From: Polaromonas sp.
GTDB taxonomy: Bacteria; Pseudomonadota; Gammaproteobacteria; Burkholderiales; Burkholderiaceae_C
Length of the DNA: 56,841 nucleotides
Reading direction: 5' to 3'
NCBI GenBank assembly: GCA_013298815.1
Contig: JAAFJF010000016.1
Coordinates: 1-56,841 of the forward strand
The notes beneath the pieces are model-generated. The model saw only the letters and a program-made list of their open reading frames with translations, did no database searches and was not told the DNA's origin. Below are positions 48,903 to 56,841 of this stretch, piece by piece. How positions within the stretch are numbered: position 1 is the stretch's first letter; the number at the start of each line of letters is the position of its first letter. A program made the position numbers and the translations under genes.

Positions 48903-49991
48903 TCATTTACCCATCTGCAGGGCCACTTCTCGCCCCAAATCAATCACAGACATCGCGTAATAGCTGCTCCAGTTATAGCGGGTGATGGCGTAGAAATTGT
49001 CTGTCCCTGCGACATAGCTAGGCGTATTACCTGCAATGCTAGGGTCACCATTTTGTAGTTCTATCAGCGCTAGTTGGCCTGTATGTGAAGCGCCAGCAGC
49101 ATTCAAATTCACGCCTTTAGCCGTAAAGCTTGCAACGCTGAACGTGGGCAAAATATCTGGTGCTATCAAAGCATCCATGTCTAATTTGGCTGCGTCAAAA
49201 GTAACTGGATAGTGCGTTGGCATGCCAGGCTGCCATTTGAAGGCTTTGAAATAATTGGCAACTGAACCAATGACGTCGGCAGGGCTGGTGAATAAATCGA
49301 CTTTGCCGTCTTCATCAAAATCAATCGCGTACTTCACCCAACTGCTGGGCATAAATTGGGGTAAGCCCATAGCGCCTGCGTAACTGCCCCGTGGTGACAG
49401 TGGGTCAACACTGGAGCGTGAGGTGAGTGATAAAAAATGCTCCAGTTCACCTTTGAAAAACGCTCGCCGTTCAGCAGCACGCGGGTGCGAAGCTGGAAAA
49501 TCAAAAGTTAAAGTCGTCAGCGCATCTATCACCCGAAAGCTACCCGTATCGCGTCCATAGATGGTTTCAACACCAATGATGCCCACGATGATTTCAGCCG
49601 GTACACCAAATTCTTTTTCCGCTTTGACTAAAGTCGCCGCATTGTCTTGCCAAAATTTCACGCCAGCTTTGATACGTACGGGGTCAATAAACCTGCTACG
49701 GTAAACGCGCCAATTTTTCGCAACGCCTTTGGCTGCAGGTTGCATCAACCGTGAGATTTGACCAACGTTGCGAGCTTGTCCAATGGCGTTGCGCACCCAC
49801 TCTTTGTCCAAATCGCGCCGCTCTGCAATGTCGTCAGCCATTTGCATGGCATCTTCTCGTGTTGCGTAGAGCTCGTACTGCGTTGAAAGCTTTGAATTTA
49901 CTGGTTTTTTGGTGTTATTTTGACCTGTAGCCGGCGTATTTATTGCCTGAAGCGCTATAAATAGCATAGTAAAAATTAGTCTTTTTTTCAT
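48903..49991 (-). CDS. mltB: Lytic murein transglycosylase B
   Basis: A 362-residue enzyme cutting peptidoglycan to anhydromuropeptides. GIIGVETIYGRDTG near residue 139 contains the catalytic Glu; RAAERRAFFKGELEHFL, GSYAGAMGLPQFMPSSW and DLFTSPADVIGSVANYF are typical. There is a signal peptide (MKKRLIFTMLFIALQAINTPATG) but no lipobox cysteine, so it is a soluble periplasmic form. Most of that signal peptide is encoded by a dispersed-repeat copy, as in LolA. It is convergent with comEC, 59 bases apart. Confidence 0.94.
   Translation of the reverse strand: MKKRLIFTMLFIALQAINTPATGQNNTKKPVNSKLSTQYELYATREDAMQMADDIAERRDLDKEWVRNAIGQARNVGQISRLMQPAAKGVAKNWRVYRSRFIDPVRIKAGVKFWQDNAATLVKAEKEFGVPAEIIVGIIGVETIYGRDTGSFRVIDALTTLTFDFPASHPRAAERRAFFKGELEHFLSLTSRSSVDPLSPRGSYAGAMGLPQFMPSSWVKYAIDFDEDGKVDLFTSPADVIGSVANYFKAFKWQPGMPTHYPVTFDAAKLDMDALIAPDILPTFSVASFTAKGVNLNAAGASHTGQLALIELQNGDPSIAGNTPSYVAGTDNFYAITRYNWSSYYAMSVIDLGREVALQMGK
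49927..49974 (-). repeat. Dispersed repeat, copy 15 (encodes MltB signal peptide)
   Basis: On the minus strand TTTACTAT, GCTATTT, ATAGC, then CAGGCAATAAATACGCCGGC: consensus in sense orientation to the gene. It reads F-T-M-L-F-I-A-L-Q-A-I-N-T-P-A-T-G. The sense-frame stop position is CAG. Confidence 0.95.
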
Positions 49992-50031
49992 TTTAAATGC
50001 AAGTTGTACTACGATTCGACAGCGTTGTAAG

Positions 50032-52074
50032 TTATTTTACAGGCCAAGCGATCTTTTTGAGATCTGATTTCATGCTCGAAATATCGTCGTGGCTGGGGCG
50101 TTTTTGGTATCGAAGCTCTTCAAGTTGAATCAGCCAAGCAGCAAGCGGTTTAGCTGAATTGCCGAAGTGGCTGACCGCATGCTGCGCAAGTGCACGCGGC
50201 GATATGTTGGGGTGAATTGCTGTGCCTGATTTCATCAAACGTGTGCGCACTGAAGTTAGCAATCGCAACCACGGGTCGTGTTGCCGCTTGTCCCAGCTTG
50301 TCCATGCAGCGCCCAGCAAGCTGGCCAACACGATGATGGCGATTAAAACGTAGCTTAAATCAGTCCAGCTGGGTGATGAGAAGCCGAGTTTTTTCAACAC
50401 ATTTAGTTGCGTAGCCTCAGAGTAGTTCAGAATTTTTTGGTTCCAAGTGTTGTTAACGGCATCCCACACAGCGCGCAGTTGTAGCAGGGGGTTGTAGCCG
50501 TCGCTCCCTACGGTGCTTGTCCATATACTAGAAATTGCACCACCAAAAATACTGCTTGGAGCAGTTAAACGCTGCAGTGACTCTATGCGTTGTGGCGCGA
50601 CAGCTGAAGTTGGGTCAACGCGAACCCAGCTTCCTACAGTGCTGCCATCTTTGGCTCCTGCCTGCCAAATTTCCGCCCATGCATGTGCATCGCTTTGTCG
50701 TACAACCCAATAGCCATCGACGTCGTTGAACTCTCCACCCTGGTAGCCAGTGACGATCCGGGCGGGGACGTCCATAGCGCGCATGAGCACTACAAACGCA
50801 GAAGCAATGTGCTCGCAGAATCCAGCCTTGCGGTCAAACCAAAACTCATCTGCTGTGTTGTCACCATACAAACCGGGCTCTAAAGTGTATTCGTAGCCGC
50901 CTGTGCGCAGCTTTTGCATGACTACTGTCGCTAAAGTTGCTGCATCTGCTTGGGCAAAGCGTGCGTCGCGCCTGATGTCTGCAGCCAGTTGCAAGGTGCG
51001 TGGGTTGTATCCTTTGGGCAGGCTCACATAGCGTTGCAAACTCTGATCTGGTTTTTCTGGGCCGTAACTAAACTGCGTGTAGCTTTGTGCTTTGTATCGA
51101 ACCAACTCGGTGATGGGGCGATTACTCAGCCATTGCAAATCTGGCGTCATGCGCAGTTGGTGGCCTGCCAGGGCGGGTGCTGAAGCAGAGGCATCGAGTG
51201 TAAATAGCCATGGCTTGTTGTTCGGCTCAAGAGTCACTTCATAGTTGAACGCTTGGCCAGAAACTTTCAAGTTGCTTGGGGTACTTAAGCTAAGAGCAGG
51301 GAGCCATTCACGGCCATCAAAGCTTGAAAGCACTGGACCACGCAGATAGACATCTCTGCCTGCTGGGACTTGGCCTTCAAATTTAATGCGCATCGCAATG
51401 CTGTCATCCAACGCCAACTTAGCAATCGTGCCCACCCGCATGTCTGCACTCAAACCTGATTTCCCCTGCGCTGGTCCCCCCGGCATACCCCACAAAGGTG
51501 CAAGCCGTGGAAACAGCATAAAAAGTACAACCATGATGGGCGCACCCAACAGCGCCATCTTCCCTGCAATCTTCGCTGCTGCTATCAAAGGTGGTTTTCC
51601 CACTGGCATATGCGCGTTAACTAAAGCCGTCAGCAAACCCATCAGCGCCACGAGCATGGCAAAAGCGGTCAAGAGCGATTGAGAAAACAAAAAGTTGCTC
51701 AGCATGCAAAAGAAGCCTAGAAAGAACACCACAAACGCATCTCGCTGCGCGCGCAGCTCTAAGGTTTTGAGCGCTAACAATATGACTAATAATGTGACGC
51801 CAGCATCGCGCCCTAAAATCGTTTTGTGCGTGGCGAATGTTGCAGCTACGGCAACAACCAATATAGTAATTAAACACCAGCGGCTAGGCAGTGGTTGAGA
51901 TTTCCAAGCTAATATTCCTCGCCACACCAACACGCTTGCCACCAAACCACTGCACCAAAGCGGCAAGTGCGCCACCTGCGGCAATACCACGGCTGCGATA
52001 ACGAGGAGCAGAAAAAGCGTGTCACGACTTTCTCGCGGCAGGCGGGTTAACGTGTCTAGAAATTTATGCCACAT
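50032..52074 (-). CDS. TgpA-like transglutaminase membrane protein (DUF3488)
   Basis: A 680-residue protein: about six membrane spans (1-170), a periplasmic transglutaminase-like domain with the catalytic triad in AGFCEHIASAF (Cys, near 418), DAHAWAEIW (His, near 461) and VRVDPTSAV (Asp), then one more span near residue 570. It resembles TgpA of Pseudomonas aeruginosa, an essential periplasmic enzyme of unknown substrate. It is the last gene of the moxR-DUF58-tgpA operon, a conserved set. Confidence 0.9.
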   Translation of the reverse strand: MWHKFLDTLTRLPRESRDTLFLLLVIAAVVLPQVAHLPLWCSGLVASVLVWRGILAWKSQPLPSRWCLITILVVAVAATFATHKTILGRDAGVTLLVILLALKTLELRAQRDAFVVFFLGFFCMLSNFLFSQSLLTAFAMLVALMGLLTALVNAHMPVGKPPLIAAAKIAGKMALLGAPIMVVLFMLFPRLAPLWGMPGGPAQGKSGLSADMRVGTIAKLALDDSIAMRIKFEGQVPAGRDVYLRGPVLSSFDGREWLPALSLSTPSNLKVSGQAFNYEVTLEPNNKPWLFTLDASASAPALAGHQLRMTPDLQWLSNRPITELVRYKAQSYTQFSYGPEKPDQSLQRYVSLPKGYNPRTLQLAADIRRDARFAQADAATLATVVMQKLRTGGYEYTLEPGLYGDNTADEFWFDRKAGFCEHIASAFVVLMRAMDVPARIVTGYQGGEFNDVDGYWVVRQSDAHAWAEIWQAGAKDGSTVGSWVRVDPTSAVAPQRIESLQRLTAPSSIFGGAISSIWTSTVGSDGYNPLLQLRAVWDAVNNTWNQKILNYSEATQLNVLKKLGFSSPSWTDLSYVLIAIIVLASLLGAAWTSWDKRQHDPWLRLLTSVRTRLMKSGTAIHPNISPRALAQHAVSHFGNSAKPLAAWLIQLEELRYQKRPSHDDISSMKSDLKKIAWPVK

Positions 52075-52083
52075 AAACTTTGC

Positions 52084-53064
52084 TCAATACAAAGCAAGCG
52101 CTTGCAAACACAGCTCTTGATGTACTTCGCCGTTGGCCGGTGAAATATCCACCTTTGGCAGCCGCAAGCCGTACACCAAACCAAGCGATTCAGCCTGTAC
52201 CACCCAAGCGCACAGCCGAGATAGGGAAGCTTCTACATCACTGCAACCTGTGCGTGCAAAATCTAACCACAGTTCTTGCGCGGCCGCATGTTGCGTGTCA
52301 CGGCTGATGAGTGTGACTGATGGGCTGGGGTCATCCGCTTCCATGCTCGCCCAAGTTTTAGCAACCTTCTTCCACACAATGTGCTTCATCGGGTCACCAC
52401 GGCGGTAGGCGCGTATACCATCAAATTCGCCTGTCGCTTTTGTTTGTGCTTGTTTGGCATCGCCAGTCAGTGGTTCGCCAGCAGGTAAAGCTGGCGTATT
52501 GGGCTCAATAGATGGGTAAACCCACACGTGCATAGCGGGGCGTATGACTGTCCAAACCCGAAACGTACCCATGGGAAAGCGCGTTTCAGCCGTCAGTGTC
52601 GGCAGCCTGTGTTTGCCACGTGGCAGGGGTTGGCCTGCGATTTGAAGGGTCGTGCTACCTTGCGCGGGCACATCAGCCCATGTCCAATGTGACAGATTCA
52701 AAACACTCATGCCTATGCCATGTCTGAGGGTTTTACCTGCGTTGCTCACAACAAGTTCAAAATTGGCAATAGCCGGCGTAAAATATGCCTGAGGCGCTAT
52801 GATATTAATAGCTATTCCGCGCAGATTAGCGTGCCCTATATGCATGCCAACCAGCACGCTACCACCGATTAAAAACGTCAATAAATAACCCAAATTCAGC
52901 TGGTAGTTGATACTTGCGACCAATAGCACCAGCAAGGTCACCACCATCATCCATCCCGCTCTGGTGGGCAAGATGTAAACATTGCGTTGGTTCAGCAGCA
53001 TGCTGTCGGTCAACGGTAATCTGGCTTCAAACCATTGCTGAAAGCGTTTGCGGAAAAAGCCCAT
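52084..53064 (-). CDS. DUF58 domain protein
   Basis: A 326-residue protein: two membrane helices near 38-52 and 58-75, then a soluble domain with the DUF58 motif GEFDGIRAYRRGDPMKHIVWKKVAK (about 205-229). DUF58 proteins have a von Willebrand A-like fold and pair with MoxR ATPases as chaperone or assembly systems. Residues 85-100 (IAINIIAPQAYFTPAI) are encoded by a dispersed-repeat copy. It lies between moxR (20 bases) and tgpA (9 bases). Confidence 0.9.
   Translation of the reverse strand: MGFFRKRFQQWFEARLPLTDSMLLNQRNVYILPTRAGWMMVVTLLVLLVASINYQLNLGYLLTFLIGGSVLVGMHIGHANLRGIAINIIAPQAYFTPAIANFELVVSNAGKTLRHGIGMSVLNLSHWTWADVPAQGSTTLQIAGQPLPRGKHRLPTLTAETRFPMGTFRVWTVIRPAMHVWVYPSIEPNTPALPAGEPLTGDAKQAQTKATGEFDGIRAYRRGDPMKHIVWKKVAKTWASMEADDPSPSVTLISRDTQHAAAQELWLDFARTGCSDVEASLSRLCAWVVQAESLGLVYGLRLPKVDISPANGEVHQELCLQALALY
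52769..52815 (-). repeat. Dispersed repeat, copy 16 (inside DUF58 gene)
   Basis: On the minus strand ATAGCTAT, TAATATC, ATAGCGCCTCAGGCA, then TATTTTACGCCGGCTAT. It is read in sense orientation as I-N-I-I-A-P-Q-A-Y-F-T-P-A-I-A, in register with the LolA and MltB signal peptides. The sense-frame stop position is CAG. Confidence 0.88.
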
Positions 53065-53084
53065 ATTCGATGATTAAAGCTTGC

Positions 53085-54014
53085 TTACGACAAGGCAACA
53101 GCGTCCAGCATCGCCCGGACTTGTGCACTGGCATTACGCCCTGCGCTGCTGACTGGCTGCAAGCGGTGCGCCACGGTTTGCACCATCACGGCGCGTATAT
53201 CGTCAGGTGCGACATAGTCCCGACCGCTCAACAGTGCTTGTGCTTTTGCCGCCCGCAGTAAAGCAATGCCAGCACGTGGACTGAGACCTTGTACAAACCA
53301 ACTGCCAGAACGAGTCGCGGCTATCAAATCTTGCAAATAATTTAAGAGTGGTTCAGAGGCGTGGATTTGCAAAACCTCTTGCTGCAACTCAGTCAACTCA
53401 GCAGCGGTCAAAAGCGCGGGTAAGGCGTCAACTACTGTTCGGGTATCGCCAATCGTCAATAAACTTCTCTCTGCAGCGCGGTCAGGGTAGCCTAGAGAGA
53501 TACGCATCAAAAACCGGTCTAGCTGTGATTCGGGCAACGCATATGTTCCCAGCTGGTCATGCGGATTTTGTGTGGCGATGACGAAAAAGGGCGAGGGCAG
53601 GGCGCGGGTTTCACCTTCAATGGTGACTTGTTTTTCTTCCATCGCCTCCAACAACGCGCTTTGCGTTTTAGGGCTAGCGCGGTTGATTTCATCAGCCAAA
53701 AGCACTTGCGCAAACATGGGGCCGGGATGAAAGACAAATGTCTGGCTGGCACGCTCGTAAATAGACACGCCACTCAAATCGCTGGGCATTAGGTCGCTGG
53801 TGAATTGCACGCGAGAAAATTGCAGCCCAAATGTCCGCGCTAAGGCATGCGCCAAGGTGGTTTTGCCAACGCCAGGCACGTCTTCAATCAGCAAATGCCC
53901 GCCCGCCAACAAGCAGGCGACGCAGTCCTGCACTTGTTCTGGTTTGCCCACGATGACGCTGTTGAGCTGCGACAGCAAAGCCTTCAGTTTGTTTTGAATA
54001 TTGACTTGGGTCAT
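53085..54014 (-). CDS. MoxR-family AAA+ ATPase
   Basis: I choose the ATG at 54014 (MTQVNIQNKL), giving 309 residues; a GTG 30 bases upstream is possible. Walker A EDVPGVGKTT, MoxR-specific FTSDLMPSDLSGVSI, Walker B LLADEINRASPKTQSALLEAM, sensor ATQNPHDQLGTYALPESQLDRF, and the C-terminal lid LSPRAGIALLRAAKA. MoxR ATPases act as chaperones for partner proteins with von Willebrand A folds, here probably the DUF58 protein. It is the first gene of the operon. Confidence 0.93.
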   Translation of the reverse strand: MTQVNIQNKLKALLSQLNSVIVGKPEQVQDCVACLLAGGHLLIEDVPGVGKTTLAHALARTFGLQFSRVQFTSDLMPSDLSGVSIYERASQTFVFHPGPMFAQVLLADEINRASPKTQSALLEAMEEKQVTIEGETRALPSPFFVIATQNPHDQLGTYALPESQLDRFLMRISLGYPDRAAERSLLTIGDTRTVVDALPALLTAAELTELQQEVLQIHASEPLLNYLQDLIAATRSGSWFVQGLSPRAGIALLRAAKAQALLSGRDYVAPDDIRAVMVQTVAHRLQPVSSAGRNASAQVRAMLDAVALS

Positions 54015-54147
54015 GGTTTGATGATTTATCGTGTTGCTGGACACCGGCTAAGATTTCTCTGTGGATATTTTTGCACTATTATGGATAGCAAACGGTGTAT
54101 TGAGCCATAACCCCATAAACGTAATATTTAACAGCATTTATTCCATC

Positions 54148-55104
54148 ATGACGAGTCGCACAGGTTATTTCACCCACCCCGATTGCCGCAAACATGAAAT
54201 GGGTCGTGGTCACCCCGAGTGCCCAGAGCGCTTGGATGCTATCAACGACCATTTGCTGTACGTGGGACTCTTAGACCATCTTTCACAGCAAACTGCGCCT
54301 TTAGCCGATCTTGAGGTTTTGGAACTTGCGCACAGCAAACATCATATTGCTTCAATAGACGCTTTGAATGATGCCCTCCAGCAAGAAATCACAGCAGGAG
54401 GCAAAAAGTATGCACAAATAGACCCCGATACAGCCATGAACGCCCACACTTGGTCCGCTGTGCGCCATGCCACAGGTGCAGCGCTGGCGGCGACAGATGC
54501 TGTGATAGCTGGCGAGTTAGCCAACGCCTTTTGCGCTATTCGCCCACCCGGCCACCATGCTGAGCATGACCGAGCGATGGGTTTTTGCGTTATCAACAGC
54601 GTCGCCACCGCTGCCAAATATGCGCTAGAGCACCACGGTTTGAGCCGCGTGGCGATAGTCGATTTTGACGTGCACCACGGCAATGGCACGCAAGACATTG
54701 TCAGCGGCGATGATCGGATACTGCTCTTCAGCTCCTTCCAACACCCGTTTTACCCTCACTCAGGCGCGGATCACAACGCCAGCAATGTCGTCAATATGCC
54801 TTTGCCTGCGTATACCAAGGGTGCGGTTTACAGAGAACTTGTCGAAGCCAACTGGTTACCGCGTTTAGAGGCTTTTAAGCCTGAGATGATTTTCATCAGC
54901 GCTGGCTTTGACGCCCACAAAGACGACGATTTGGGTCAATTGGGCTTGGTCGAGGCAGATTACGCTTGGATCACCACCAAAATCAAAGATATCGCCAAAC
55001 GGCATAGCGGTGGACGCATCGTTTCGTGCTTAGAAGGCGGCTACAACCTCAATGCCTTGGCGCGCAGCGTGGAAGCGCATGTTCGGGTGTTGGCTGACTT
55101 ATAA
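54148..55104 (+). CDS. Histone deacetylase family protein (acetylpolyamine/amide hydrolase)
   Basis: The ATG at 54148 gives 318 residues starting MTSRTGYFTHPDC; the upstream extension has no similarity. Zinc and catalytic residues are visible: RPPGHHAEHDRAMGFC (His-His), DFDVHHGNGTQD (Asp and His ligands), FDAHKDDDLGQL (Asp ligand) and CLEGGYN. This is the class II-like bacterial HDAC family, which deacetylates polyamines or other small amides. It is divergent from moxR and 11 bases before the MscS gene. Confidence 0.9.
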   Translation: MTSRTGYFTHPDCRKHEMGRGHPECPERLDAINDHLLYVGLLDHLSQQTAPLADLEVLELAHSKHHIASIDALNDALQQEITAGGKKYAQIDPDTAMNAHTWSAVRHATGAALAATDAVIAGELANAFCAIRPPGHHAEHDRAMGFCVINSVATAAKYALEHHGLSRVAIVDFDVHHGNGTQDIVSGDDRILLFSSFQHPFYPHSGADHNASNVVNMPLPAYTKGAVYRELVEANWLPRLEAFKPEMIFISAGFDAHKDDDLGQLGLVEADYAWITTKIKDIAKRHSGGRIVSCLEGGYNLNALARSVEAHVRVLADL

Positions 55105-55115
55105 AAGTTGAACGC

Positions 55116-56447
55116 ATGACACTATTTGCAACGCTCACATCAACGCCCTCGACTCTGATTAACCCAAGCACCCAAAATACACCCATGCCAATACAAGACA
55201 TTGGGCAATGGTTTGCACAGCTAGCCACGCCAAAATCACTGGTTGAGTTAGCTGTGCTGGTGCTATGTGCCGCCTTGGCATGGGGTTTGCTGTGGCTGAT
55301 GCGGCGAAGTTTGGCGCAGGTGGATAACAAATCCATTCTGTTTGGCAAACGCTTGGTGGATGGCGTGCTGTTTCCTTTGTTGTTGCTGTGTTTTGCCTAC
55401 ATTGCACGCGCTGTTTTGCTCCGTACCACAGAGGTGCATGTGCTGCATATCGCTATTCCAGTACTGCTCGCCTTGGTCATGATACGCGTGGGTGTCAAGG
55501 TGCTGCAAGCTGCGTTCAAAGAATCTCCCTTGGTGCGGTTTTTAGAGCGTACCATCTCTTGGGTGGTTTGGCTCGCGCTGGTGCTGTGGATCAGCGGTTT
55601 GTTGCCCTTGGTGCTGCAGGAGATGGAGCAAATCAGTTGGAAGGTAGGCGACAGTGCCATATCCCTGCGTGCCATGCTGGAAGGCGCGCTGACGGCTGGG
55701 GCTGTGCTGCTACTGGCTTTGTGGGTCGCCTCGGCGGTGGAATCTAAACTGCTGCGCCACGCCAGCGGTGGCGAGCTGTCGCTGCGCAAAGCCGCCAGCA
55801 ATGCGGTGCGGGCGGTGTTGATTTTCGTGGGTTTGTTGCTCTCGCTCAGCATGGTCGGTCTCGATCTAACCGCTTTGTCCGTTCTGGGTGGTGCTGTGGG
55901 CGTCGGTATTGGTCTGGGCTTACAAAAGCTGGCATCCAACTACGTCAGCGGCTTTGTCATTTTGACTGAGCGCAGCATGCGCATTGGCGATTTTGTCCGC
56001 CTGGACAATTTTGAAGGTCGTATCACCGATATCAAAACCCGCTACACCGTCATCCGATCCGGCAGTGGCCGCGAATCCATCGTTCCCAACGAAATGATGG
56101 TCACCAACCGGGTTGAAAACCTCACGTTCAGCGACACCCTGATCTCCCAGCAAACGCTGCTATCCGTGGGCTATGACAGCGACGTCGCCTTGGTCAGCCG
56201 CCTGCTGATCGAGGCGGCGCTGGCGCAAACCCGCGTCATGGCCGAACCTGCACCCGTCGCTGCTTTGACGGCTTTTGGCGCAAATGGTCTGGAATTCACC
56301 CTCAATTACTGGATTACCGACCCCGAAAACGGGCAACTCAATATCCGCTCAGACGTCAACACTGCCATTTTGACCGCGCTGCGCACTAACAATATCGACA
56401 TTCCGCTCCCGCAGCAGGTGGTGCACGATGCAAAACCACGGGTTTAG
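55116..56447 (+). CDS. MscS-family mechanosensitive ion channel
   Basis: A 443-residue protein with about five to six membrane helices. The pore helix and its continuation read LGGAVGVGIGLGLQKLASNYVSGF (about residues 261-284), then RSMRIGDFVRLDNFEGRITDIKTRYTVIRSGSGRESIVPNEMM, the beta domain of MscS. The cytosolic domain is short. It releases solutes on osmotic downshock. The first 20 residues are uncertain; an ATG at residue 24 is an alternative start. Confidence 0.9.
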   Translation: MTLFATLTSTPSTLINPSTQNTPMPIQDIGQWFAQLATPKSLVELAVLVLCAALAWGLLWLMRRSLAQVDNKSILFGKRLVDGVLFPLLLLCFAYIARAVLLRTTEVHVLHIAIPVLLALVMIRVGVKVLQAAFKESPLVRFLERTISWVVWLALVLWISGLLPLVLQEMEQISWKVGDSAISLRAMLEGALTAGAVLLLALWVASAVESKLLRHASGGELSLRKAASNAVRAVLIFVGLLLSLSMVGLDLTALSVLGGAVGVGIGLGLQKLASNYVSGFVILTERSMRIGDFVRLDNFEGRITDIKTRYTVIRSGSGRESIVPNEMMVTNRVENLTFSDTLISQQTLLSVGYDSDVALVSRLLIEAALAQTRVMAEPAPVAALTAFGANGLEFTLNYWITDPENGQLNIRSDVNTAILTALRTNNIDIPLPQQVVHDAKPRV

Positions 56448-56477
56448 CTCGGATTCCGTCTTGTTTCAAATAGACGT

Positions 56478-56510
56478 AAAAAAACCACCAAATCTTTCGA
56501 CTGGTGGTTT
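56478..56510 (-). terminator. Terminator of rpsT
   Basis: AAACCACCA (56482-56490) pairs with TGGTGGTTT (56502-56510); on the minus strand it is followed by a run of seven U. It lies 117 bases past the rpsT stop. The MscS transcript may also form the hairpin but has no U-run. Confidence 0.8.
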
Positions 56511-56626
56511 AGTTGCTTAATCTTTCAATTAAGGCTTGCTAGCTGACAGCGCACCCAACAAAACGGCGAATTACAAATTATTTAACAAATTTGCAGTTCG
56601 GGCGATTTGCTTAAATTGAATTAAAT

Positions 56627-56841
56627 TTAAGCTGAGGCCAAGACCAGAGTCTTAACCTTAGTTGACAAACGGCTCTTATCGCGCGCTGCCTTGTTTTTGT
56701 GGAAGATGCCTTTATCAGCCACGGTGTCAACCACAGCTTGCATCTTCGCAAAAGCTTCAGTCGCTTTTGCTTTGTCGCCAGCGATAACGGCTTTTTCGAC
56801 GTTTTTCACAGCGGTACGGTATTTAGAGCGCAAAGAAGTGT
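56627..56841 (-). CDS. rpsT: 30S ribosomal protein S20 (5' end beyond the window)
   Basis: The C-terminal 71 codons of S20 on the minus strand, reading [18 protein letters not shown], then [22 protein letters not shown]. About 17-20 N-terminal residues lie past the right edge. S20 binds 16S rRNA helices in early 30S assembly. A TTG inside the frame is only an internal Leu codon, not the start. Confidence 0.95.
   Translation of the reverse strand, partial: TSLRSKYRTAVKNVEKAVIAGDKAKATEAFAKMQAVVDTVADKGIFHKNKAARDKSRLSTKVKTLVLASA

Noticed and set aside
54068-54110. TTTGCACTATTATGGATAGC before the HDAC-family gene, similar to the repeat's left half
   Set aside because: The GGCAG...GCCGGC tail is missing; too short to call.

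Overview
The window looks like chromosomal core sequence of a betaproteobacterium of the order Burkholderiales, most likely Comamonadaceae or a close relative with moderate GC content. This is inferred from protein similarity by eye and from gene order (rpsP-rimM-trmD-rplS; trxB / crp-type regulator / ftsK / lolA / rarA; hemC-hemD-hemX-hemY; moxR-DUF58-tgpA; TM2, DUF1841 and DUF4148-like proteins). Nothing indicates a plasmid, prophage, IS element or CRISPR array.

Layout. 1-5.5 kb: a TRAP transporter (dctQ-dctM-dctP) followed by a Gfo/Idh/MocA oxidoreductase, a type II 3-dehydroquinate dehydratase and a divergent shikimate dehydrogenase-like protein. Together these look like an uptake and breakdown unit for a cyclic or quinate-like acid. 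5.5-13 kb: housekeeping and membrane genes (DUF1841, TauE/SafE permease, CPA2 antiporter, MaoC/NodN-like hydratase, small secreted protein, LysR regulator, trmL, comF, bioC-like). 13-20.3 kb: rhlE-type helicase, orn, M48 protease, rsgA, CobD/CbiB-like protein and a NudL-like hydrolase. 20.3-22.8 kb: the rpsP-rimM-trmD-rplS operon. 22.8-29 kb: GNAT, TM2, pit and its PhoU-like partner, tRNA-Leu(CAA), cysM, a Nudix protein, rpmG-rpmB and trxB. 29-35.2 kb: crp-type regulator, ftsK, lolA, rarA, with a small disrupted accessory stretch between lolA and rarA. 35.4-39 kb: livHMGF. 39-49 kb: ppc divergent from hemC-hemD-hemX-hemY-comEC. 49-56.8 kb: mltB, tgpA-DUF58-moxR, an HDAC-family amidohydrolase, an MscS channel, and the 3' part of rpsT cut by the window edge.

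The most striking feature is a dispersed repeat of about 48 bp. I see 14 good and 2 degraded copies, roughly one per 3.5 kb, in both orientations. Its core is an imperfect hairpin (GCTAT, 6-8 bases, ATAGC) followed by a conserved tail close to GGCAGTAAATACGCCGGCT. Only three copies are between genes; the others lie inside reading frames and are translated. Read in one direction, the repeat encodes most of the signal peptides of two unrelated exported proteins (LolA and MltB), the membrane helix of HemX, and a segment of the DUF58 protein. Read in the other direction it encodes a helix-like segment (T-A-x-x-A-I-K-x-I-A) in KefB-like (twice), DUF1841, BioC-like, RhlE, RarA, HemD and probably ComEC. 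One fixed codon position is a stop in both clear intergenic copies and a sense codon in every coding copy. This resembles the Rickettsia palindromic elements, but I do not recognise the family, and I regard it as the main candidate for something undescribed.
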